Below, piece by piece: positions 1 through 12,300 of a stretch of DNA of 64,000 nt. Source of the stretch: Symsagittifera roscoffensis (taxonomy: Eukaryota; Xenacoelomorpha; Acoela; Convolutidae); NCBI RefSeq assembly GCF_963678635.1, contig NC_087062.1, forward strand, positions 19,455,789 to 19,519,788, read 5' to 3'. The notes under the pieces were generated by a model. It was given only the letters and a program-made list of their open reading frames with translations, did no database searches and was not told the origin of the DNA. A program made the position numbers and the translations under genes. Numbering within the stretch: position 1 is the stretch's first letter; each line of letters opens with the position of its first letter.

Positions 1-544
1 GATTAAGAAATGATTTCTTGGTCCCGGTAAAGAGCATTTTCAAATATTCGTCAAATATTGCTCGTTAAGTAGTTTTTTTGAAATCATTGCCTAAAATTAA
101 CCCCATACATGTTGGGCAAAACTGCACAATAGCAACGAAACGTGGCTTTGAAAATGAAATTTTGCAATAAAATCACAAATACACCTTGAAAACAACCATA
201 TGAATTTCACCACAAGCCGAAATTGAGACCCTCATTTTTTAAAAACTGAGTCTCACGTCTCCTTATCTGGAAAAAAAATCCTTGAGAGTTTCACGTCTGC
301 TTAATACGGCAAAAAACATAGGCTATTAAATTGCCAATACTATGCAGCAAAAATGCCTTCAAAATGAGCTTTTTTTTGTGCGATGAATAATGGAAAAAAG
401 AGAAACTAAATATAACACTATTCTTGCAAGCTGGTTTGTATAAAAATCACAAGCAGATAGCCAAAGCTTCTCAAACACAAGAAACAAAAGAAAAAAACAG
501 CTCTTTAAAAATGGTAAAACATGGAAATTAGCCTCGAATCAGTA
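1..544. other. AT-rich non-coding DNA, no gene seen
   Basis: This stretch is A/T-run-rich and stop-dense in all frames. I recognise no protein, RNA or regulatory signal in it. Confidence 0.6.
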
Positions 545-952
545 AGACTTTTGCTGGGAGTCGGAATCGAACCTGCGACCACGAGATTTGGAGTGTCATT
601 CCGTTCTCTCTCAGTCACGGACGCTTAACAATCGACAAGCTGGCCACAAATACCACAGAAAACAGATGCTGTGAAGTTTCCTACACTACAAATCTGGACT
701 ATACCAAAAGTCCCATTTGAGCACTTTTTTTGCCGGCTAGGTTGGAAAAAATCTAGAGTCTTACTAACACACTGCGCTCGTAAGCGTAAGAATGGAAAAA
801 AATAGCTGCTTCAACTGTCCTTTTGTAGGAAACTAACCAAATTGTACAAACTGCAAGACAAGTTTGTCAAGCGGTGACCCGACTCGAACCTACGACTCTG
901 GCTGCTAATTTGAGTTCTTTTAGATTCATTATCTTAACCACTGGATGCATCG
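545..952 (-). mobile_element. SINE-like repeat with two tRNA-like modules
   Basis: Read on the minus strand, two tRNA-like modules are visible. One lies at about 553-628 and has an intact B-box-like core (GGTTCGATTCC). The other lies at about 872-952 and has an A-box-like stretch (CAGTGGTTAAGAT) and a B-box-like GGTTCGAGTC. The sequence between them, including the motif AACAGATGCTGTG-AGTTT near 660-680, recurs in diverged form near 25.25-25.35 kb, also flanked by a tRNA-like module on each side. This shows a dispersed family rather than functional tRNA genes. Neither module folds into a full-length intact cloverleaf by eye. The family name is unknown to me. Confidence 0.5.
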
Positions 953-1518
953 CTGTACCAGAAATAAGTTGACGAGCTTGATATATCAGTATCGTGGTTT
1001 CAAAATATGCTACCTAAATCAAAAGAATGTCAACGGAAAAAATAGCGGACCACGCCTAAAATACAAAGCTATTCATTATTCATTGCGGATTTCCAAAACT
1101 GAGACGAGCATCATTAGCGTAAGGAAACAAATGACAGATATTTTGGATACAGGCAAAGTATCTGACAATTGCTTTGCACTTCAGTTTTGCATCACTTGCG
1201 ATACAACACAAATATAACATGGCTAAGTAACAAAAGAGCCACGAACTCAAAAAAAAGCTATGAGGCGGTATTAAGCTGACAAAATTTAGGTATATGCTGC
1301 TGAGCCGAAAAAAATTCTCATAAATATTGTTCAAGATTTGCATTCCCCAGCAAACACACAAATTTTTTTTTATCAAACTTCAAATGGGAACTGGAGGCAA
1401 TTAAGCTGCTATGTATAGTACCTTGGGATATGCACATTTCCTCTTTCCTCTAGATATCACAATTGGGATGATTTTTGTCATTTTCCCGTTGATTACAGAA
1501 AGCTATATACGATCGTAT
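953..1518. other. non-coding, no feature recognised
   Basis: Only short frames under 100 codons occur here, with no recognisable protein similarity and A/T-rich composition. Confidence 0.5.
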
Positions 1519-2013
1519 AAAACCGTAGTAATTTGGTTTAATTATGATTTTTAACCACACTTGCGGTAGAACGATTTTTTCCCTAAAACATTTGATAATA
1601 CAGAAGTGCAATATTGAATCATTTCGGTGAGGATAATTTATCAGTCATTTTTAAGCATTTTAAGTTTTCATTCAAATCAAAGTAAATGTTTTTATTAGTC
1701 ATAATCCAAATCCGACTTAAATATTTCCATTTTTTGCTAAAACTGTATATTCGGTTTTAGGGTTTTAAAACCGAATAATTAGTGCAAGCGATAAAATGGA
1801 AATAGTTAAGTCGGTGTTGGATTATGACTAATAAAACCAAACATTAACTTCGAACTGAATGCAAACTTAAAATGCAAGCATGCTCTAAAATTGACTGATA
1901 AATCATCCTCAACGAACTGATAAATATTGCGCTTCTGTAAGATGAAATGTTTAAGGGAAAAAATTGTTCTACCGCTAGTTTAATTAAAAATCTTAAGAGA
2001 GAACCTACGGTTT
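1519..2013. repeat. ~495 bp imperfect palindrome (foldback or MITE-like)
   Basis: The left arm (about 1519-1762) and right arm (about 1766-2013) are inverted copies of each other. They pair from the outer AAACCGTAG / CTACGG-TTT ends to a central hairpin around 1750-1775 (ATTCGGTTTTA / TAAAACCGAAT). Internal matches include TTATTAGTCATAATCC with its inverse near 1820, and GATAATTTATCAGTCA with its inverse near 1900. Arm identity is clearly below 100 percent, so the structure is not fresh. No protein is encoded. A foldback transposon or long-TIR MITE is the likeliest explanation; no convincing target-site duplication was found. Confidence 0.7.
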
Positions 2014-3110
2014 AAACTTCCACTGTGCAACAAAACAAGGAAAACCCCCCATAATTACGTTCTAAGTGTAGAGCGAAACTTCAAGCGGTGCACAAACTCA
2101 ATAGTAGAACCTCTTCCAGTCTTCCGGCATCTGACGCACCAGGCAACCTTCTTGACAGATCGGAGCAGACCTTTGTTCGTGCACAAGGTGTCAGCCAGAT
2201 ATCTATCATCATCACAATTAAATATTTATTATGTAAATTATCTAGGTAACTAGGTTTCATTTGCGTACTTACTGTCAATGCAATTATGTGACTAGATATA
2301 CATTGTTGCTATCAGTAGAACTGTAACTCATCAGTTGGTTTTCGCTAATTTTAAGATGACCAAACTTTCAAATATGTCTACCTACCCGCATCCAGTTTCA
2401 AGCATTAATAATCGATTATATTATGATTTTAGTACCAGTCTTTTTAAAATTGAGACATCTTTTATACTCAATTATCATTATACTGTAATCTCTCTCTTTG
2501 AAAACAAACTATAATCAACTATAATACATTTTAATTAATTTAAATTTATCTAATTTTCGATAGAATTATAATCAAAAAATTTTACCCCAATTTCTAGTTT
2601 ATTTGTTATGCACAAAAAATCCTTTTTAATCTGAGCACTTTCCAACCCAACTCAAATTTGTACCAATTTCAATTTCTTCTCGATTAGAATTGCTTCATGA
2701 TGCACATTGTTTCAGTTTCATTTATTTGGCAGAGTTATTTTTCACCTACCACAGGAGCCTTTCAACTAATGTGAAGAGATATCTATGCAACTTTTGTTTC
2801 GCGGCAAAACTTGGTGTTCAGATGAACCAAAGTGTGAAAAAACATCTCAATTCTAGAGATTTTGTTATTGACAGAAAAATAATAACAAAAACATAATAAC
2901 CCATAAATATAACTAAACTATACTTTTGTCGTGACAAAATTTTGGCAAAATAAGAGATTATAATCTACTGAAATCGACAGAATAAGTTTTTCTTTATAAA
3001 TTATATTATTTACTATGGATTATCAGAGATTATAATCTGCTGGAAAATATCACAATTATAATCGATTATAATTCCTTTAAATATCTAACTTTGAAAAATA
3101 TAATCAAATA
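2014..3110. other. non-coding, very AT-rich
   Basis: The segment contains several ATTATAATC-type short repeats (about 2400-3090) but no recognised gene. Small frames such as the one at 2690-2896 resemble no known family. Confidence 0.5.
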
Positions 3111-3116
3111 TTATTG

Positions 3117-3600
3117 CCGACAGACAGTTGGAAAAAAGTCATTGAACGCAAATTAACATAGCAAAAATGCTGATTAGTTATTTGAAAAAACCTCATCTTT
3201 TAAAATTCCAAGAAAAAAGTAGATGGTCCTAAAACAAGCTTTTTCAATTTTTTGAAGAACAAATGAAATGGCAATCTTAACAAAGGGTTAGAATCCAATG
3301 AGAAAATTTTTTCAAAATCAAATGTCGAAAACTCGACGAAACTCAAGTATATGCCTTTAAAGCTCACTGAGATTCACGAACAATTAATAATTGACACTTT
3401 TGGTAAAACTAGCCCAAGTTGAGAAAACTATCAAAAGACTAAATTTTTTATTCCACTGGGAAATCTGAGAATTAAAATGCATTTTCGAAACTAAAACTCA
3501 ATTGCGTTTTTCTTCACAATTTCAATTACGATGTTCGATTATGGAGTTTGGCTTTCTTTAAACGAAGGAAAATACATGAAGAACTGAAAAACATGCCTAA
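3117..3600 (+). repeat. diverged copy of the repeat found next to and within the 36-45 kb array
   Basis: The segment opens with GACAGTTGGAAAA-AG and AT-GAACGCAAAT, as at 36,147-36,175. It later contains TTTTTATTCCACTGG-AAATCT followed by TTTCGAAACTA, as in every unit of the array (for example 37,665-37,710). It is more diverged than the array units and carries no open frame. I infer an old dispersed copy of the same element. Confidence 0.6.
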
Positions 3601-6439
3601 TCAATCTTCTATGCAGTAGCAATTTTCAAAAAAAAGTAAGCATAAACTTTATTACGAACAGAATTCAATGAAAATTATAAAAACTATCGATCAGTACAAA
3701 GATTCGCATTAATTATTTTTGGCTGAACAAAACAGCATTTACAACATTGGTAACATCGCCAACTGAATCCATCCAGTTAAAACCAATTAGTCCAAAAACC
3801 TTTATTAAAATTGGCGGGTGTAAGCCACCGATGGAGCTTTAGTCTCATTCTACGACAGAATATGAGCAGTTTAAATCTATCAAGAGGCAAAGGGTGACGA
3901 TTTGAGCACCAACGGTTGAAAATAGTCAAGTTTGTTCAAAATAACCGAGAGCCCGACAAAAATAAAACACCCCTGATTGCAAAATCTTCACTGTCTTCAC
4001 TCATCACAGGTCTACAAAACTATCTATAAAATAGAAAAACAATCGATGGCTTGTTTTTTTTGAAAAATAAGGAATTTTGAGCTTTTTTAGGCCGCTTTTT
4101 TTAGTCGTGAGTCGAAAATTCGTAAGAAGCGACTATTCGTAGTTTGAAGAATGGGAAGGGCAACCAGTCGTAACAAGCCACAAATTGGAGCAACTAATTG
4201 ATATGGGGGATTAAAAATAGTGTTTTATTTGTGAATTGCAAGTGGTGAGGGGGATCAAAATTTTGTATTGTACTTGTTAATTGGGCTCTTTTCCAGTTTC
4301 CCACCCCCCTCGTAAAATTACAAAACAAAGCTGTTCATAATTTGTTCACACGGCAATTTGCATGTTAGAAATGTTGTAGAAATTTGTTCACCTGTTCACG
4401 CTGACACGTTTTATTGCAGTTTATAACATTAAAAGTCATTTTAAATAGACTTTCATCTAATGGATTTCAGAAAAAATCAAAGGGGGGAACTGGAAAAGCC
4501 TAATGTGTGTATGGGGGGGGGGGGGGCTAAATCTTAACGTTTAGTTAAATCTTGGTTTTGCATTGTTATGAATTGAATTTATTTTGGCTATCACTAAAAC
4601 AGGACTTAAGCATGGACCTCATGGACTTATCAATCTTTAAGCACGGACCTTTTTAAATTGACTATGACCATTCGTCCTCATTTATTTTGAAATTCAGTTG
4701 TTCATCCCAACTTATCCAAACAAACTCGTTCAAGGTCACTAGAATACACCATCAGCAAACGCGGTAACCAGCAATCTCTTCTAGAGGGAGAAAAATATTA
4801 TCAAGAACTACACAGCGATAATACTTGTCATACATGGCTGTGTTATAGATTGTCCATGATTACTTTCGACAGCTCAAGCGTAAGTGAAAAGAAAAAATCT
4901 TGCCACGAAAACATCCCACTTGAGGTAAAATAAAAACTAGTAAGTTTTGATTTCAGCTCGTGCATGAACTGGAATATACTTAAAATAAATATAATGTTCA
5001 GCTCTGGAAAACTAAAACGTAAAAACAGAAGTCGTGCGTTTCTGTGGAGTATAGTGAGGATTTTTTCAGCCAAACCAAAAATAGATTGCTCAAAATTGTC
5101 GGTTTCAATCTCTGGTAGTTTCTGCTTGCACCTTTAAGCATAGTGCGAAAAAAAATCTTTTTTAGAGTCAATTGTGCTATCAAAGAGGAAAGTCAACTTT
5201 GAGCCTCTGAGAACCATTTCTGCGCAATTTACGGGAGATGGCTTCAGGGAGACCGTGGCCAATTTGTCAAAGTATAATTCAAGTGCTTGGCCTAGTCCTC
5301 CTTACGAGACCGATAAAAACACTTCGACTCATAACGAACTCATTCATTAGACTAGCCCTTATAACAGAGTGCGATATGGATCTTGGATACAGATACGTGT
5401 CTTATTCGCCAATCGGCCAATTATCGAGTATTTTGAAAAAACATGCATCGGCCCACTGGCCAGAGCGAGGTGGCAGGACACCATTTGTCCGCAAAAGCTG
5501 TGAAACCAGTTTGAAAGTGCTCTGGACAAAAACAGAAAACAAATAACTCTTTAGAAGGCTGACACCGGGCTTTTCCAACGGGGACGGGGTGTGCACACCC
5601 AACACTTCACAAACTTATCGAACATTTGCGACGCAACCAAAGTTAGGCAAAAACAAGCTCGTACGGATTAGATCAGGACAAAAGCCACCAAAAGGAGCAA
5701 AATACTAGAATTCCCCATTTTCATTGTCAGAGTTTCTTGAAAGCTATCAAAACAACTGATTTATTTTGCAAGCAATTACCTCTATTTTCTTTAAAAAAGT
5801 CTTCATATTTGTTTTTGATGTCAATTTGAATTTTGTTCATTTATTTTAACAGCTCAATATCCGTGAAAAACGCGTTACCAATTGTAGCTTGATACAAATA
5901 GTCGCCTAATCAAAAATTACGAAATTTCGCCTGTTACCATTTGTCGCGTAGACTTTTATAGTTTCCATGTTTCACAATATTCTGAGACGTTTGAGGGAAT
6001 TTTATTGAAAGACTGTGGAATAAAAAAGCTGTCAAGCCGTAAAGCAGGAATTGCCAATAAGCTTAAGTGTTTTATTCCTCTTTGACCTAATTTTTCTCAA
6101 ATATTTTTTTGGGTTATTTGGGACTCAAACTTAAGCGTCTGTGCTAGTTTAAAGCTGTCGAATGCAAAAAATCCAGCGGCCACTGGATAGCCGCTACTGT
6201 CAGACTTGTACTTAGAAATCATAAAAAGGCACGCGAAATCCTTTAAACTGCACGATTATAACATTTAAATTCGAGAGCGGCTGTAACACTGCTCCCGTGC
6301 TGCACAAAAACACAACTTTTGGGAACGAACTCTGAACTATTGATAAGGCGAGTTTTTTAACAAAAATTTCGGTCCCTCAATTCAAGCTCACAGGAAATCA
6401 AGATTGTTATAATTGTAGCTTGGAGAAAAAGTTAGAACA
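3601..6439. other. non-coding, no gene recognised
   Basis: No frame here resembles a known protein. The only striking simple sequence is a run of 14 G at 4513-4526. Confidence 0.5.
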
Positions 6440-6447
6440 AACATATC

Positions 6448-6710
6448 CAGGGGAGGATTTATGGGGGGGTGACCCTAAAAATTTTCTAAAGGCGCTTTCG
6501 GCGCCAATATATACTAATTTTGAGGGGGAAAGTTTCCAAAAAGAGCCCAAAATCGGCCAAAACAGATAATTTGGCGAACACAGCGTCTTTATAGTGCTTT
6601 AGGAGAGCTCGGAAAATCAATTTGGCCGACCTAAAAAAAAGGTCGTCAAAATTTTCGAAAACTTTTTGAAAATCCGCCGCCCCCTCGAGAAAACCCTGAG
6701 CCCGCCCCTG
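6448..6710. mobile_element. hAT-type MITE, copy 1, with 8 bp target duplication
   Basis: The element begins CAGGGGAGGATTTA and ends with the near-inverse GAGCCCGCCCCTG, the usual hAT terminal pattern. It is flanked by AACATATC (6440-6447) and AACATATT (6711-6718), a 7/8 match in the 8 bp duplication length typical of hAT transposons. At 263 bp with no transposase frame it is non-autonomous. Two relatives lie at 7.6 and 8.0 kb. Confidence 0.75.
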
Positions 6711-7603
6711 AACATATTCTTTCAATCGAAACGCTTTTGCTTTGAAACGCTTTTGCTTTGAAAAAGACAATATACCATACTCATTGCATATAGCAAAAAG
6801 CGAAAAATCTTTTGAAAAAATCTAAGCCGAGAAAACTGCATTTCTCGAGCAAAAAAAAAACAGAGACAACAATCAGGTCTCAAGAACAAAAGCTTTTCAG
6901 AAAAAACCATGTGAGCCCTCTTTCTGCAAAGCAAATTACAAAAACAGAACCTTAGATAAAGCGAGGGTAGCCAGTAGCTCGCTTGGTCAGAAGCATGATA
7001 TCATTATAAAGTAAACGGCGGAAAAAACTTGTTTTTGTTCAGACTTTCGAAAAAAGTAAGGAATCTATATGCTGAGAGTGTCTTTTTTATTCAGACTAAT
7101 TCTCAAAAAAGTTTCGCTGGGTGGATCGATAGATGATCATCGTGGTCCCAAAAGGGTGGCGCTCATCACTAGACTATCTTCACTTAACGATTGCTGTGAA
7201 TCGCTGAGTAATAGACTTAACTTTACGCATGGCGAATTATCCAGCACAACAAGATCGTTCTCATTTCAATTGGGGCAGGATACTTGGTTTCATTATTTCC
7301 AAACACGATTCTTAATATTCATCGTAAAACTCACAGCTTGTCAATGTTTCATTAACCAAAAACTATTCGAGACCAGTTTTTGGGCACTCGGAACATTCAG
7401 GGCTGTGCCCTGATATGAGCAGTCTTGTTTTATTAAGGGAGTGATTGACATAGTTTAGAAAAAATTGCAAAAAAAAGAATGAGAGGCAAAAAAAACTAAA
7501 TTAACCTGGAACATGTAATAAAGTTAACTTTTAGTACAACTATTAGATTTGAAGAGAACTGTAGATAAGTCTGTCAAGGACGTTACTTTAGCATAGTCTG
7601 ACA

Positions 7604-7874
7604 CAATTGCGGATTTAGGAGAGTCGGGGCGAACACACTAAAGGAGACCTAAAATTTTTCTTCAGGCGCTTTTGCCGCCAATAGATACTTAACTTGAATG
7701 GAAGCGCTTGTCAAAAAACGCAGTTTTTTTCGACGGTTTCCAAAAAAAAATTGCTTGATCTTTTAAAATTTGCCTGCAACGCAGAAATTTAATCAAAATG
7801 AAGTCATTATAAGGGGTTTTCAAATTTGTTTTCCAAAAAACCCCCCTCGAGAAAACCTAGATCTGCGCTTTCTC
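7604..7874. mobile_element. hAT-type MITE, copy 2 (diverged)
   Basis: The copy starts CAATTGCGGATTTAGG and ends around CCTCGAGAAAACCTAGATC. Its internal AAAATTTTTCTTCAGGCGCTTTTG matches copy 1 (AAAATTTTCTAAAGGCGCTTTCG, split by one gap) in the same orientation. I see no clear target duplication. Confidence 0.55.
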
Positions 7875-7999
7875 TGAAAAACAGTAAAACTCAGTGCGGT
7901 TTTGTCGACACAAACACTTTTTTGATTTCTTGTTGGGATTTGAACCTTTCATCAACCAAGGGGTCTTTCCTTTGGGATAATTTTATGACATCCATTTTA

Positions 8000-8296
8000 G
8001 GCCCAAGAGCGTTAAAATTTTTCTTAAGTCGCCATTATACACTAACTTTGAAGGTGAGCGCATGCCAAAAAAACGCGGCTTTTCGTCAAAATTTTCCAAA
8101 AAACCTATAACGATTTTTTTACCTGTTTATTCAAGAACTTGCCAGAGACGCAAAAAAATGTCAAAAAATTGTCTACTAGTGTTCTGGGAGCACTTTGAAA
8201 CTCAATTTGGTCGACCTAAAATAAACCAACAAAATTTGAGACCTATAAACTTTTTTGAAAATCCATCCCCTCGAGAAAATCCTAGATCCGCCATTG
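8000..8296. mobile_element. hAT-type MITE, copy 3 (5' end unclear)
   Basis: The right end CCTAGATCCGCCATTG is the inverse of the copy 2 left end. Internal blocks AATTTGG-CGACCTAAA and CCCCTCGAGAAAA are shared with copy 1. The left terminus is too diverged to place exactly. Confidence 0.5.
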
Positions 8297-8529
8297 ATAA
8301 CAAGTGAAAACTTAAAAGCATTTTTAGCTAATTGAAATTGAAATAGGTAATTGGATACGGCACAATCAACTACGGTTGTGATCGAAAAACGGATAAATCA
8401 AACAAAACAAAAAACTCAAAAGTATATTTTCCCAAGAAAAGACCTACATCAATTTAACGCGCGAAACAATCCAAAAAATTCAAACAAGTTTTCTCGACTA
8501 AAAAATTTTTGAAATGCCGCAAAAACTCT

Positions 8530-8625
8530 AACCGAAAGGGCTATCACTTAATTAGTTGTGGTACCTGAGTTTGCGTGGAAAAAGTATCACTCAGAGAAAC
8601 AGTTTTGCTATGCATATGGCGCAGT
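8530..8625 (+). repeat. dispersed repeat containing GTGGTACCTGA-TTTGCG
   Basis: The phrase around 8558-8580 (GTGGTACCTGAGTTTGCG) preceded by AAAGGGCTATCACT recurs at 22,470-22,570 and 24,640-24,690 on the same strand and inverted at 21,530-21,600. This is a short interspersed family of unknown type. Confidence 0.55.
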
Positions 8626-9215
8626 ATTTTTTCTTTATATTATATACTGACAAATGATATTTAAACACAGCACGTTTTTTCCAAAAAAAAATATTGAATT
8701 TTTTCTGTATTTTTCAAGGAAAATGCTCGATAAAAAGCATGCAATGATACCCGCTTAAAACTATATTTCACCATTATATAGCGAAAGAAAAATAGCTTCC
8801 CGAAAAATGGCGAGCGACTCAAATGAAGTGATGACATCTATTCACTCTTTGCAAGATTTGTGTCTGAATAGAGCAAAAATCAGAAGAGTTTTGCAACAAT
8901 GCAGAACTTTTTTGAAATAACTTTTTGGAACCACTATCACAATTGAAAGGTCTTTCATATGATACCACGCTTGACAGTATACGAGCTTTCCTTATGGTAA
9001 CTGAAATCACTTGGAAAAAGATGACTATCTAGCATGTTCTTTTCCATTACTCCAAGAGCTGTCGGAAAGAAAACAGTTGCAACAGCTTTCAACTTTTCTG
9101 TTCGGAAAGGCCGAATAATGAGGTGAAGGGATGTCCATTTCGAACATTAACTGGTTTAAAAACCAACTCCACTGATTTTTCTTTTCTTTCAAATCATGCT
9201 ACTTTGTCAGCTGAA

Positions 9216-9221
9216 TTTATT
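9216..9221 (-). promoter_or_regulatory. candidate poly(A) signal for VPS13D
   Basis: AATAAA on the minus strand, about 147 nt after the VPS13D stop codon, is a plausible 3' processing signal. Confidence 0.4.
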
Positions 9222-9367
9222 GATTGCCTTGGCTCACGCTGTTCATATGCATTACATATTGTTAAGAAGCTACCTTTGTACAAAAAACAGGTAACCAGAC
9301 TCATATTACAAATGACCAAACTAAAAATATTAGAAATCTAGATACATTTGAATTAGACTAGGATTGG

Positions 9368-12300
9368 TTATTTGAATGTAAAGCTGTCTTTTTTGTATTT
9401 ACAAATAGCGTATTCTATGAGCAGTTCGAGTCTACTAGCTACTTCTATATTCTCGCAGTCCACTTTTTGCGTCCTCTCTTTCTCAAAAAATAGAGGATCG
9501 CTTGTGAGCTGACTTTCGATGGTTAGAATGCATTGATCTGTGCCATTTCTACGCATTATCGAGCACCCGATCAAACTCTCCACACATAGCTGAAATTCGA
9601 TGTTGCTGTCTTCGGGGGAGGAGTTCTGAATAAGCACCAGTCGGCTGTTCGTGATTAACATACGCTTCATTGCGTCTGGATTTATTAGCACCGTTTCGAA
9701 CGCAATCAGCTTCTCGCTTAAGTCGAAATTATTCAACTGGTAAAGAAACTCCTGGTTCCTTGCCATGCTGTCATCATAGGCAGTTACTAACTTAGAGTAC
9801 GTGCAGCACCTAGGGATTCTGAACCGCTCCACTCTCTCGATCTCAGTAGACGTCGTGTATTTCATCGCATTGGCAGTAAAATAAGCGAAGTCCAACACTC
9901 CAATTGACGGTTTCGCTATAGCTCCAGTGACGCCCCGCATCACGCCAACAATTCCACCCGTAACCCCGCCGTCTCTGAATCCTTTGTAGGGCTGGGTGGC
10001 TATGCCTTTTATTCCGTCTGTTACGCCTTTAACTAAACCCAAGACTCCTCCGCACATATTACTCGAAACTCCTTTAGAGTAGGTCTCTCTGAACAATTCT
10101 CGCTGTTCTTGATCTTCCTCGTCAAAAAACCAAGATCCTATTCCGTCTGACAGAGATTCCGCTATTTTGCTCGTGCTATTCGAAACGCTATTGGTTACAA
10201 ATCGCGCGAAGTTAGAGACCGAATCCGCCGAATTGTCGATCTGCCGAACACCGCTGTTCACATCTTTTAGCAAGCCAATCGGATTGCCGAGAAAGTCCAT
10301 GTGACCCAAAACGTGCAACGCTTGCTTCATTAAAGCCAACTTATAGTTGCGAGTCAGGTCTTGCAAAAACATGTCAAATGAGAGCATGATGTCGTGACAG
10401 TAAAACGGTTTGAACACCAGTTTGGCTCCGTCGAATGAAATCAGAGCCAGTTTGTACTTAGACTTGATCATCTGCAGTTCATTGCTTATATTCCTGCTGG
10501 TCTGTGCCGTTACATAAATAGAAAATTTATTGACTAAAAACTCCTGGAGAAACAATTTAGATTGCGCGGGAACTGGAGGCGAAGCATCTATCACTTGGTT
10601 TGGGTTCCACAATTTTACCTCGTTTTCTGGTCCCCTGCATTGTTCGATGAATTGCACTAGTTTCAGTAAAAGACGTTCAACAACTAGAATGCTCGATTGA
10701 CCGAGACTCAGTTGGAATTTGTGGATTATTTTACAATTTTCGTATTCCGTATCCGGTTCGTATTCACAGCCTAAGTCTAAAAACACGGGAGGATTGCTGC
10801 TGTTTCTGCCTTCAAGGTCAAATAAGGGGCGAAAAATGACCGTTTGATTTCTGAGTGAATTCAGAAGCTGGTTATCGATTTGAAGATATGACGCTTTCAC
10901 TTTAAGTTTTGCATTTGATGATGCACTTGCCAAGCAATAGGTTCCATAGATATTTTTCAACGAGATATATAATAGTTCTTCGGGAGCATTGTTCATAACT
11001 GAAACTGAAATTCCTTCGCTTAACAGAAGCTCGAACTTAGCGAAGAAGGCTGACTTCTTTTCAGATTTCCGGTGATGCGATATCACTTTTCCGCGGGATT
11101 TCGATTCTGCATCTTCAAAGATCAATACTCTGGTCGGCCCCTGGAACTTCATGCTTGTGACTAATTTTCCGGATCCGGGCTTCAGTTTGAACTTTTGCAG
11201 CTTGAACGTTGTATTATTTCTCTGGGTGTTCAGGTTCTGTAGCAACACTAAAGAGTTGGCCGACAGTTGTTGCGGGCAAACTGACATGCCGTAGAACTCG
11301 TTCACAAGTCGTACCTCAGAATCCATTCGCCATAACTGACTTCGTTTTCCCTTTTCTGCTTGTCGGACACATAGCACATACACAGTTTCGGAAGTCGAGG
11401 CACTACTGCCACTTGAACTTTTATCATTCAGAGTCGGTAGCGTCCTTCTTTGAGGAGCAACATCTAGAACCAAGCTTCCCTTATACATTACTCCGTCCAC
11501 AGCATTGTCGGCATCGAAGCTCTTTGATTTGCCCTCGTTGCGTATCATCCCATTTGGCATTAATCTCCAGATTTGTTCATTTCTTGAAACTGAGCGCCGT
11601 TGTAAGACCACTTGACCAGTCGTTGTCACGTCTAACGTTAGTGTTTCAGCGGACAAGGACTGCGTTTTGAACGATTCTTCGTCTGATTTGACAGGAAGGA
11701 CTCCAAAAATTGTAAATGTTTCGTACTCCATGGACAATGATTCTTTCTCGTCGTCTAAATCTATTAGTACTGAATGACTTTGGTGCACGTTGCATTTGAT
11801 TCGTGCGTGCTGCATAGAGAAGTCAAGACAAAATGGTAAGGAACTCTTAGGTGGCACCAAGCTGGTAAATTCTGCCAATTTATCACTAGGACAGTCTGCT
11901 TGACGAAACTGCACCTCAACTTTCGAGTCGTTCTGGATAACATACTGAGGTGGCAGGAAATTATTTCGGAAGTATACCAAATGTTGCGAATTCTTTTCAA
12001 CTACGTCTACATGTACTATGCTATTCGGCACAAACCGGTCCTTAGATCGCAAGTAGATATCAATGGAAGATGATCCCGAAATACAGAACCCACCACACCA
12101 AATAGAGTCTTTTTTCGCTAATCTGACGGCAAGCAGCCCGGATACATCGTCAGCATTCCATTGGAAACTGGTGCAGCTTCCGGCCAATACGTGGTAATAA
12201 TCTGGGGTTGATCGATCAACAGTTCCGGCCTGTTTTACAAACAACTCAATGTTAGTATAGTTGAACAACATATAAGTCGGCTTAACAACGATAAAATTTG

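Noticed and set aside
5238-5605. Overlapping frames of 102 and 67 codons on opposite strands
   Set aside because: No recognisable family, no splice context and no repeat support; treated as chance frames.
11209-11670. 153-codon plus-strand frame within the VPS13D region
   Set aside because: It lies antisense to conserved VPS13D sequence and shows no family features; it is a shadow of the real gene, as are other plus-strand frames in 9.4-21.4 kb.
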